The translations under genes were made by a program, and so were the position numbers. Under the pieces are notes generated by a model that saw only the letters and a program-made list of their open reading frames with translations, ran no database searches and had not been told where the DNA came from. From Sipunculus nudus (taxonomy: Eukaryota > Annelida > Sipuncula > Golfingiida > Sipunculidae), in contig CM049306.1 of the NCBI GenBank assembly GCA_026874595.1, forward strand, positions 84,906,142-84,970,141: a stretch of 64,000 nucleotides of DNA, written 5' to 3'. Below, piece after piece: positions 12,674-22,700 of this stretch. Position 1 is the stretch's first letter, and every line of letters starts with the position of its first letter.

Positions 12674-13506
12674 TGTTACGGGACCCAATATCTACAGATC
12701 ACGTGTGCGTGATGAACATAATTTTTTTAATGAAGAAAAAAATCAGATTCTGCAAAACTAGGCAGCGTTAAATGTCTAGGGGAATAAATAAAGAAGTCAG
12801 TGGCTTTTTGCCAACAAATAACCATAATTTATTCCTAAAACAACACTAACATTACAGTACACCAAATCAATACAATTACACAGTATAACAGCAGTATTTC
12901 AAAAAACCAATACAATCACACAGTAAAATAAACAAAGTGCACAGTACCTAGATACCACTACTGTCATGGCGATAAGTCCTTTAAAATGTATAAGCCGGAC
13001 GAACAGTTCACACAAATTCTCTCGGAGAATAACAGTCCAATGTAAAGCTCTCGTAACAATCACGAAAGTAAACTGAAGACCAAATAAGATTCGTCACAAA
13101 TCCAGAAGAAAATCTGAAGAAAATCTATAATTGCCGCACTTATCAGAATAGGTCCCACAAACTGACATACACGCTTCTGTGTCCGCTTGAATATTCTTTC
13201 ACCTCTCTCTCGGCTCTAAAACACGGCCTCTATAACCTTTCCTCCGAAAACTCTAGAAAATTCCCTTTCACGAACAATCCATAATACACATTACACACGC
13301 TCAAAGAACTGGAACGCTGTGTCAGGGTTCAACCAATGCGGATTAAATCGAACCCGCAACATCCGGCCAGGCGAGGCCGCTACAACACGAGCTACGCGTG
13401 GCACAAGGCACACAAACAAAATGCCAACAACACATGGAACATCCGTGTGCACAATAAAACAATCATCTGTTAGACCGCTGCACACGATAAAAGGGCACCT
13501 GTAACA
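12674..13506 (-). repeat. 5' LTR of the left retrotransposon
   Basis: 833 bp, TGTTACGG to CACCTGTAACA on the + strand, paired with 6690-7541. On its outer side it abuts the TA tract 13508-13561. As the upstream LTR on the minus strand it should carry the element promoter. I could not place its transcription start. Confidence 0.92.

Positions 13507-13507
<1 letters not shown>

Positions 13508-13561
<54 letters not shown>
13508..13561. repeat. (TA)n spacer between two transposons
   Basis: About 27 TA dinucleotides separate the 5' LTR from the Ginger-like terminus with no other DNA between them. Confidence 0.9.
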
Positions 13562-13565
<4 letters not shown>

Positions 13566-13740
13566 ACACCCCGATTGTGAAATTGCCCATTTCATGTAAT
13601 GGGCAATGATTTTGCCAAGTTCATGAAATGGGCAACCACTTTGCCCATTTCATGTAATGGGCAAAATGTCTAAATTCAGCTGCCCATTTCATGAAATGGG
13701 CAAGAAAACTGTTGCCCATTTCATGAAATGGGCACCACCA
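13562..13740 (+). repeat. Left TIR with palindromic 24-mer array
   Basis: Five copies of a self-complementary unit (half-site TTGCCCATTTCAT followed by its complement ATGAAATGGGCAA) separated by 3-17 bp. The first 107 bp pair with the right TIR and the last two copies extend beyond it. Such an array can form a row of hairpins or serve as repeated transposase-binding sites. Confidence 0.85.
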
Positions 13741-14230
13741 AAACTGACAGATCTCTCATCGATTCTGATCACACAAAATCAGGCATACCGACGCATCCAT
13801 GCATGTCAAGTTAATCCTATCAGTGTCAAATGATAACAGAACATTGGTATTATTAGCTGCACTTTATTTTTGGTATAAACATTTGAACAATTCACTATAA
13901 TTCACTATAACTCACTATGGGTATATCATTGTCACTGAATCATTCAATGTAAGCACATGGTTATATCTGGACATATTTGGACATATCACCATTTTTCAAA
14001 ACATTTTCATAAATATGCGGAGTCACTGAGTCACTCATTTATATATCATATTATGCCCCATCAACAGAAAGGCATTTTTGAACGTTTCACCATACTTTTC
14101 ATAACATTTGGATAGTATTTTCATAAAGTTGAGGCGTCACTGAGTCACTCAATGTAATCACGTGTTTATCATAATATGTCCCTTCACAAACACAAGAACA
14201 GCACCCCAGATTATCCAAGTATCTAAATAT

Positions 14231-16133
14231 TTACTTGTCCACGTTTTCACAACACTTTGAGGTGTGACATGCACTATTGCATCTCAGTCCGGCCTTAAAG
14301 CAGGAACATCTATAACTTAGACAGTTTTTCTTACAGTGACATCTCTTGAAACCCTGGCCTCCACAAACACTCTGTGCTCTGACAATTTCACGCAAAGTAA
14401 GCTGCTCAGCTGGAACATTCTCTGCTTTGAGACCACTGACTGAATAAATTCTAACTGGTTTCGGGCCATCTTTCCCCTTATAATACCACTCCTTGTGCCA
14501 ACTGTGTATCCTGATTCATCAGCTGAGAGGACAACTCCAATAACATTAGGTGGGTCACCTTTGCTTCTGTCGAACTGTGATACAGGTACCGCCACATTGT
14601 TTCCAAGTCCTAGGGCTTTAAGTGAACGTGTGCTGCGAGCCAGCATGCGGGATGCTTGATGTTTGATTCCAGCAGAAGCTGCAGTCCTTGCTCGTTTGGC
14701 TGGATGTTCTGTATCATTTGATGTCTCGGTGTTGTCACTTGTAGTTTCCGGAGTCACAGTTGTACCAATATCCACACTACAGGAAGGTTCTTGTTCAGCA
14801 ATGGATTCAGTTCGAGCTCTTTTGCAATTTGATGTCTGGGCCTTGTCACACACAGTTTCAGGAGTCACAGTGGTGATCACGTCTGCAGTAGAGGAAGGCT
14901 TGTCACCAAGTTCTTGGTCAGCACTGTCCTCTGGAAGAATATTTGTAACAATGTCCGGCTCTCGAAGAACATATATCGCTTGACCCTCAGAAGGTAAATC
15001 ACCAGCTCCAATATCCTGTTGATCCATGACATCAACACTAACCTGTACTTCAGATCGATTTTCATCTGTAGTGTCTGGTCTGGGATGATCATGAGTTTCT
15101 TCAGGTAGGTCATCAATCACTGGGTCAGCTGATTATGGCATATCAGCATCTCTGCTGCAAGTCTCTGCAATCAACTGTTCTAACTCTTCCTCACTGACAC
15201 CACATGTAAACTGTTCCAAGAAAGCAGCGGGTAGCTTACTTGTGAGTCCACAGCGAGGTTGGTTACCTGTGAGAGCCTTGTATGGTTCCATTTTGATTAC
15301 CTCGTGGTAAGTGGTATTCATTGCCCATTGCACAAAACGAATACCATAGCTCCACTTAGTACTGTTATTGTCCCTCATCCATGCCATCAGCTTTGACTTC
15401 ATGTCACTATTGCTGCTTTCCACGGATCCCTGGCTCTGTGGATGTCTAGTACGGCCGTTGACGAGAGCCAAAGAGTGCGTAGTTCCTGTATAACTTGAGC
15501 TGTGAACTCCCTGCCGTTGTCTGACTGAAGCACGTGTGGGGCTCCAAAATCTAGGAAGATGTACAGCAGTTCATTTGCAACTTCACCTGCTGTCTTTGAT
15601 TTCAGAGGGCGAATCACATGGAACTTCGTGAGGTACCCCACATAGTGCAGGATGAATCTGTAACTTCCATCCTTCACGGTCTGCATGTCCACTAAGTCAA
15701 CTTGAGCCCTTTCGTTAAGATCTTCAACTGTAAGTGGTCTTACGACAGCACCAGAAGCAGTCTCCTTCCTGGATCTTTTCTCACAACACCGTTCACATCG
15801 CTTGATATACTCTTGGATGAGGGACCTTGGAATGTTGGAGTACTGTTCCTTCAACTTCTTGAAGTTTTTCTTCTCCCCACCATGACCTGTTTCGATGTGC
15901 ATTAGTCGTATAACATTGACTGCAGCATCTTAGGTGATCATGTATTTTCCATTCTTCTTGAGGACTTCATCAATGCCCCGAAGACTTGCCAGCTGGAAGT
16001 TCTTGAGTATGTGGTAGTCTTGTCTTGCCAATGACCTGCCTGTTTTCCCTCTTTTCAAGGTTTGGATAACAAGCTCTTAATATTCCTCAGTCCACAGACT
16101 AGAACATTTATCCACTACAGCAGCAAAATCCAT
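14231..16133 (-). pseudogene. Ginger/KRBA2-like DDE transposase, broken
   Basis: An ATG at 16133 starts MDFAAVVDKCSSLWTEEY. The body has a zinc-binding part (HIETGHGGEKK, then CERCCEKR, 15900-15780) and a DDE core with AQVDLVDMQ (first Asp), LQSDNGREF (second Asp) and HPQSQGSVESSN (Glu). The C-terminal module has DRSKGDPPNVIGVVL and SRNQLEFI-like features (RNQLEF near 14430), as in proteins annotated KRAB-A domain-containing 2-like. Reading on in another frame gives a Cys-rich tail (HCKKNC, RCSCFKAGLRC, CHTSKCC) ending at a TAA at 14231. Breaks: TAA near 16078, TAA at 15930-15932, frameshift near 15465, TAA near 15134, frameshift near 14330. The full-length protein would have been about 630 residues. 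Confidence 0.85.
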
Positions 16134-16238
16134 GGTGTGTGTAAGAGTGCACAACATGCATATGAGTGCAGGACCCTTCCACATGCCCTTAAATATTTTT
16201 CAGCTTACCTTACAGGGCTAGGGAAATCATTCAACCAA

Positions 16239-16766
16239 GGAGCTACTCGTTACCTGGCCAAACTGAGTAACCGAGTCCAAACTGGAGTACTGAGTCAAAT
16301 CTGCATTATTGGTTGTTTGTCCCTGTGATGATCTTTGATTCTGGTGCATCAAAGGTTGTTTAAGGATTATGGAGCTACTCATTACCTGGCCAAACTAAGT
16401 AACTGAGTCCAAACTGGAGTACTGACTCAAAACTGCAGTGTTAGTTGTTTGTCCCTGTGATCTTCTTTGATGCTGGTGCATCAAAGGTTGTTTAAGGATT
16501 ATGGAGCTACTCATTACCTGGCCAAACTGAGTAACCGAGTCCAAACTGGAGTACTGAGTCAAATCTGCATTGTTGGTTGTTTGTCCCTGTGATGATCTTT
16601 GATTCTGGTGCATCAAAGGTTGTTTAAGGATTATGGAGCTACTCATTACCTGGCCAAACTGAGTAACTGAGTCCAAACTGGAGCACTGAGTCAAAACTGC
16701 AGTGTTGGTTGTTTGTCCCTGTGATCATCTTTGATGCTGGTGCATCAAAGGTTGTTTGATGGTCAA
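16239..16766 (-). repeat. 132-bp tandem repeat, four copies, inside the Ginger-like element
   Basis: The landmark GGAGCTACTC recurs at 16239, 16371, 16503 and 16635, exactly 132 bp apart. Since 132 is a multiple of three, the minus strand stays nearly open and would encode a 44-residue repeat containing SSLDSVTQFGQVMSSS. A TAG near 16395 and a TGA in the outermost copy break it. It lies just upstream of the transposase ATG and may be a former 5' coding or leader region. Confidence 0.85.
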
Positions 16767-17714
16767 AGTTACTTGTTTACATGGTATCACCAAATACATT
16801 TGCAGTATTTTCAATATATCAGGTAAGGATATACTTTAATTCAGTAGATCTTTTTATTTGTCTTTAAGTTTAAGATATTTATAAGATATTTATAAATTAT
16901 TATATTTACATATTAAATATATTTTAATATTTATAAAGTATACTTTTTAAAATATTTACCAATTTTATATTTTTTTCACTCCTTACATAATCTGATTAAT
17001 GGTTAAGTACTTCTGTTTTCTGAAGTATCTTAACCATTTTCAGGTTATGGGATATATTATTGCCAGTGTTGAAAAAAAATGTATAAAAAAAGATTTAAAA
17101 AAAAGCAGGATAATTACACCTATCAAGGAATTTTAATATATATTAATATATATCTTAATGTAATTGGGAATAAATGAAATCATATAATATATAGCTTAGT
17201 AATTATTATAAGAACATTTATCATTAATAATTATTAAAAACTACATTTATACTAAGATAGAAATATAACTCACTCATGTATCACAAATTTGCCCCTATGA
17301 AGTAAAAGTCCTAAGAATCACAAAGATCAAAGCTAATCAAAACAACTTTAGATTAATCAGTTGTAACAAACAATCTACAAAAACATGAACTCAGTACTCT
17401 GACACAGTTTGTTCAGTTAATGAGAACATAAAGGGTGCTTTGAAGGTTTAATTAACTAAGTAATTGTTGAGCCACAACTATTAGACAAATGAAACCTAAT
17501 AATCTGTAATAAATAATATATTTAACAGCTCATTTATTATTAAGCACAGTAATATATAAATATTTGAAAATTATTTATATACAAGGCCAATGTAAGCTGC
17601 AATATGCTCTTTTTTCACTTTATCAATACAACTCCTTCAAAATAGGGTAGGGTTTCACTTCATGGCATTTACACTTTCAATTAATCAGAAAAATCCATTC
17701 AAGTAGAGTTTTGT
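16767..17714. other. AT-rich non-coding interior of the Ginger-like element
   Basis: Very AT-rich, with no open frame above about 60 codons and no recognisable motif. It may be the subterminal non-coding part of the transposon. Confidence 0.5.
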
Positions 17715-17816
17715 CATTTTGCCCATTACATGAAATGGGCAAAGTGGTTGCCCATTTCATGAACTGGGCAAAAAATTTGCCCATTACCTGAAATGGGCAA
17801 TTTCACAATCGGGGTG

Positions 17817-17821
<5 letters not shown>
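17715..17821 (-). repeat. Right TIR of the Ginger-like element
   Basis: Inverted partner of 13562-13668 with three palindromic units, ending CAATCGGGGTGTAAT. It is followed directly by a TA tract running to 17874. Confidence 0.85.

Positions 17822-17874
<53 letters not shown>
17822..17874. repeat. (TA)n microsatellite
   Basis: A long uninterrupted TA tract bordering the Ginger-like right end, matching the tract on its left side. Confidence 0.9.
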
Positions 17875-17877
<3 letters not shown>

Positions 17878-17964
17878 TTGTTGCAAAACCATGGGGTTTT
17901 AAAGTGCTCTATTAATACAAGGAGCTGAAATACATATATTTCAGGACTTAAACACACTTACTTG

Positions 17965-18620
17965 TGTTCGACAGGTCTGTTTCGTAAGGACCCTACGGGC
18001 CGTCACTCGTCAGGAACACTGAGTGGTTCGACAGCTCTGTTTCGTAAGGGCACCTACGGGCCCTCACTCGTCAGGAACACCGAGTGGTTCGACAGCTCTG
18101 TTTCGTAAGGGCACCTACGGGCCCTCACTCGTCAGGAACACCGAGTGGTTCGACAGCTCTGTTTCGTAAGGGCACCTACGGGCCCTCACTCGTCAGGAAC
18201 ACTGAGTGGTTCGACAGCTCTGTTTCGTAAGGGCACCTACGGGCCCTCACTCGTCAGGAACACCGAGTGGTTCGACAGCTCTGTTTCGTAAGGGCACCTA
18301 CGGGCCCTCACTCGTCAGGAACACTGAGTGGTTCGACAGCTCTGTTTCGTAAGGGCACCTACGGGCCCTCACTCGTCAGGAACACCGAGTGGTTCGACAG
18401 CTCTGTTTCGTAAGGGCACCTACGGGCCCTCACTCGTCAGGAACACCGAGTGATTCGACAGCTCTGTTTCGTGAGGGCCCCTACGGGCCCTCACTCGTCA
18501 GGATCACTGAGAGGTTCGACAGCTCTGTTTCATAAGGGGCCCTACGGGCCCTCACTCCTCAGGAACACTGAGTGGTTTGACAGCTCTGTTTCGTAAGGGC
18601 CCCTACGGGCTGTCTCTTTA
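17965..18620 (+). repeat. 61-bp GC-rich minisatellite, about 11 units
   Basis: Units start GGTTCGACAGCTCTGTTTCG and recur every 61 bp from 18025, preceded by one variant unit at 17965. Each contains TACGGGCCCT and a stem-capable pair CACTCG...CGAGTG. There are about five CpGs per unit, far above the surrounding AT-rich DNA. The inner units are nearly identical, alternating mainly CACCGAG/CACTGAG. The outer units diverge, as expected for an array homogenised in its middle. No coding potential is seen. Confidence 0.92.
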
Positions 18621-19640
18621 CCAACGAGAGGAGCATTAAAGGGACCTAATCACCTACTTGACCTTTTAAAACTTAAGGTGAATCCTTAAAGCTTTTATAA
18701 ATATAGTCCAGAAAACGCGGATGCCACCGCACACAGGCTGCTTGATTTTTTTATAACGACATGTTTGTAATATGTTGGGGCCTGCCAAAATAATCAAAAC
18801 AAATTTAAACAAGGGCATCTGGCAGCAAGTCATATAAGCCAGAGCTTTAGAAATTGCGTTTTGCAACAAGTGACCTTTCTGCCTCCGCATATTTGCAATC
18901 TATCACCTTAGGTTACTTTTTTATTTCCGTTTGTCAAGACTGCTTGACGAAGGCGTAATAAGAACTTTTCCCAACCAAAATTACCCTTAGATTATTATTA
19001 GCGACTGCAAAGTAGAAAAAAGAAGTAAAAGAGTTATCTACCGGAAGTAGGCTTATCATATTTCTTAAGTCATTTCCTCATCCACGTGCGTTAATATGCC
19101 TCGGTAACATACCCATTAATTAAATGCTCATAAATGTCAATTAAGAAACATCTTATTATAGAATTCATATACCCGCAAGTCTATACTGTCTCATAAGACC
19201 TGGACTCCTGTAACCAATCAACTAATCACGACGCTTGATGTGTGTGCTGTAACATTATTAGATCCATTTTCAAGAATATATGAGAAAATATAACCATTTA
19301 CTAACCTGTACACACGTCAGGCCTGCCCTAAAAGCTACACGGGGACATGAGGTTTTCATAATCGGAAACCCAGATTTTTATAACTTTCAACTTTTCTCCA
19401 CTTAAAATGTTTTCTTTTTTTTAATAGTATGCACAAATAGGGAAATAATATTTTGTTTGGCCATTTGTGAATTATTTGACTAAAATATCTATTATTCTTA
19501 ATGACAGCTTTGCGTCATGGTCCACGTTTTATTTTGTTCTTTATATTAAGCAGTATAATTCACATTGAGGTGTAAAACATGGCAGGTGCCCTATATAATG
19601 ACAGCCAAACCAAATGTACATATGTTTAGGACCAGACTAA
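18621..19640. other. Upstream region of the CCP membrane-protein gene
   Basis: AT-rich, without exon-like sequence or a clear repeat. Any distal promoter of the following gene should lie here. Confidence 0.4.
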
Positions 19641-19642
19641 AG

Positions 19643-19648
19643 TATAAA
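19643..19648 (+). promoter_or_regulatory. Candidate TATA box of the CCP gene
   Basis: TATAAAA lies about 80 bp upstream of the ATG at 19725. The position is plausible but the surrounding DNA is AT-rich, so chance occurrence is possible. Confidence 0.3.
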
Positions 19649-19724
19649 ATGTGTATAACATTATATAAATGTGTGTATATAATATATATATTGTAAATCT
19701 CTGTTTTAGCGTTGGGCCATAGGA

Positions 19725-22700
19725 ATGAGTACAACAACTGTCCTTGAGTTATTTTTCTGTATTCTTGCATTGTTGACGGATTTTGTATTACCTAAAGGTA
19801 AGAGATTGCATTTTGATTTATATAGTTTTTAATAAATGAACGGCCGAGACAGCAATTTTCCAACAAGTTAAGCATGTTCTGTACATATTGAGACTGAAGC
19901 CATTACCTGATGAATTTATGCTTAATTTTTCCTTTATCAGTAGGGTAAACCTATTTTATTTAATTGTTAATAATAACCGTAAAGGCTTTTATAAATTAGA
20001 AATAATACACACAAGTATCTAAATTATTTAGGCAGTTTGTGGCAATATTGATATACACAAATTTTAGTAATATAGTTCAGGTTTCTACTCAAACACAAAG
20101 ACGTACTAGCATAGCTTTTGCCTGACCAGGACATGCATGGTACTTGAGGTAAAGTCGAAATTACGTTTTGCGTGTAGCTTGCTTCGTTTTCACGCCTCTG
20201 TGAACCCGGATGACAGGCCAGGCTGTCTTTGGGTAAACATACTTCACCTGTTTCTGTCGTGTCGCTAAATTACTTATTTGTCATTTATCAACGAAACTGC
20301 GTGTGTTTGCTATTGTAAACAACTAAACATAAGGAACAGTTGCCTGGCGCCATTATTCCTGTCCCCTTTTGCCCAACATACAGTCGATCCCGTTTAATTG
20401 AATATTGTAGTTGTCAACCGATAATATTAATTTAAGCGGGATACTCAAATAAACGGAGTGTTAAGTTTAATTGTTGTTGTCGTCACTAAGATAATATGTA
20501 TAATGAATAGTTATAGGATGGCTTGCGCGTGTTTTCGTATTATCCAGAGTGTTCTGAATTATCTGTTTTGGAATTTTTCTATTTTTGATGTTTCAGTTCA
20601 TTACTTTATGTAGATTTATTAATAATTTTTACACTCTCTACGGAAAAAACAGCTGTATACATACCTGTTTGCATTTGTTATTTAATCAGTGTTACTGCAA
20701 ATAGCTAACAGCTTACCGATCTTTGACATGTCAAAGGTTGTCAAAGGTTTAATAAGATTTCAAAGGATTTTGATTTACCATAAAACTTTTTATTAGTTTC
20801 AACTAAAGAAATAAAGAATTACTTTGCATTCACCTGTTCGTATATATTATATATGAAAAAAAACGATGTTTCTGCCAAATGGCTGACAGGTCAACGATCA
20901 CGTGAATGTGTCAAATACAGTAAATATATAGTTACAATCATATCAGTGGATATTAAATGCTCTTTGAATCCATTAGCCTGTTTCTGATTATTTCGTATTA
21001 TCAAATACAGTCACATAGTGCCCTAAGCCAAGCAGTTTTAAATAAGTTGTCTTGTAATTTGGTTAGGACAACCGATCCTCTGTCTTGATAATGGCTTTTC
21101 CGATCGGATTTAATTATGTGCTATAGGGAAATTCAAATAACATTACGTACATTCCCTGTGAAATTATCAATATCGACGGCATGGTCTTCAAAAATGTCTT
21201 TTTTAGAAACAAAAGTAGAATAGAAAATTATTTTCGTAGGATAAAGAATTCTTTTATCAATCGCCATCTAGATCTTCAATTGGACTATCAAGCTAAATTC
21301 ATAATGTAGACCTTGTTCACAAAACTGTGAAAGCTTTATCTATCTAGAGTCTGTAATTATGCGACAGTGCATTTCTTCATGTGCATGAGTCTTCCGCGTG
21401 TTTGTCTTAACTGTGCCATATCAATATATAAAAAAATATTTTCATCATGTGCATGTATATATAGAGATATCAACGTCTTCCTGGAATAACCGCTGCATTC
21501 GAAGGTTAAGAATGATAATCCCTTACGATATCCAATCGAACTTTATTTTCTTCAAAAAAAACGTTGAGAGAGGCATTAAAGCATGAAGAACTCCGTTCTT
21601 AATTTATGTTTTAGATTGATATTTTTAGATTTATATCCTTGATCATGAGAACCGTCACTGACCTTGAATACGCATGCGTGTGCGCACACTAGTTTTCAGG
21701 CTTTTGAGTTTACATCTGCCTATATACATGACACAAATAAAGTAGTGTTTACTAATACTGTGGTTTTCCTAAAGACGGTAGTTTTACCGCAGTGTTTAGT
21801 TTACACAAATAGGGCTCTCTTACAAAGTATAATTGAAATAACGTACTACTATACCATATCATCCTTACAGTCTGTGATCCACCCTCGATTGGTAATGGAT
21901 TTACAACAAGCAAGGGCCCGTACAGAGACGGCAGCACCGCGGTATACACATGTCAGAACGGGTACACCATGTCCGGTAGAGCGGATATCGTCTGCAAAAG
22001 CGGAACTTGGGACAGGAGGCCGCCCATGTGCATAGCCGCCGAGCCTGCCGCCACTTCTTCTTCAAAAAGTAGGTCCTCTATGAGGAAGTAACCGTACATA
22101 GTTCACACAGGGATCCCTGCGTTGATCCTACAATTGGTATAATCACAAATTCATGTTTGTTTGATATCTTTATATCATTTAAGATATGTCTGATATCTTT
22201 GGTGCACTCATCTGCCAGAGGTCGTTTCTTCACAGCTCGAAACTGTGGGGATATCCATGACTTTTATACATTTCAAGGAAAGCTCTTCTGTTTACATTTA
22301 GATGCGCGTGCTTCCAAATATTATTCATTCCGCGAGGCCCTCACCACAAAACACTCATTTTAAATTTTATGTAATATGCCTTTAAAACATTCTTATCCAA
22401 AGTATTCAAACGATTACATTATACTCTTCATTACATTTATTATAACAATTTAATACCCACCCATGTATTCAGAACCAATTGCATTGTGGGGATAGCATTT
22501 ATAAACCTATATTCCGTAGCCAGCAGATTCGAAAAAAAAGGATCGTCGGCACTTCCTTAGCTTGATTACAGATTCTATCAAATTTATCATGTAAAATAAC
22601 TTGTTGAAGATTGAAACAGTGATATATACTGCTCGGTGATATATTTAAAATGCATTGTAGTTTAAAGTGTGCCATCGGCCACATTTTTGTTTTCATTTGT

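Larger units (their letters stand above)
6690..13506 (-). mobile_element. Degraded Gmr1-like Ty3/gypsy LTR retrotransposon
   Basis: A complete but mutated element read on the minus strand. LTRs lie at 6690-7541 and 12674-13506, both with TGTTAC...GTAACA ends. There is an 18-nt primer site for tRNA-Pro at 12650-12667 and a purine tract at 7542-7554. From 5' to 3' on the minus strand the order is Gag (from 12505), protease (DTGS, near 10790), integrase (10436 to about 9170), reverse transcriptase (9049 to about 8100) and RNase H (to about 7683). Integrase therefore precedes RT, unlike canonical gypsy elements and as in the Gmr1-like group. Several frameshifts and stops, and LTRs differing at roughly 5% of sites by eye, make it an old, inactive copy. 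It sits in a TA microsatellite, so no target duplication can be defined. Confidence 0.9.
13562..17821 (-). mobile_element. Ginger-like DNA transposon, KRBA2-type transposase, decayed
   Basis: About 4.26 kb bounded by terminal inverted repeats of roughly 107 bp (13562-13668 and 17715-17821). They begin TGTTACACCCCGATTGTGAA on the left; the right end reads TA instead of TG at its second base. The TIRs consist mostly of near-palindromes with half-site TTGCCCATTTCAT. Inside is a minus-strand integrase-like transposase (14231-16133). Ginger elements are cut-and-paste transposons whose transposase resembles gypsy integrase and whose ends start TGT, which fits. TA tracts flank both sides, so no target duplication can be read. 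Stops and frameshifts make this copy inactive. Confidence 0.82.

Noticed and set aside
17965-18620. CRISPR-like regular array
   Set aside because: Repeats are directly adjacent 61-bp units without unique spacers, in an animal genome with introns. It is a minisatellite.
21664-22035. 123-codon single-exon gene
   Set aside because: It reads the sushi exon 21871-22068 in the wrong frame; the spliced frame gives an intact CCP domain.
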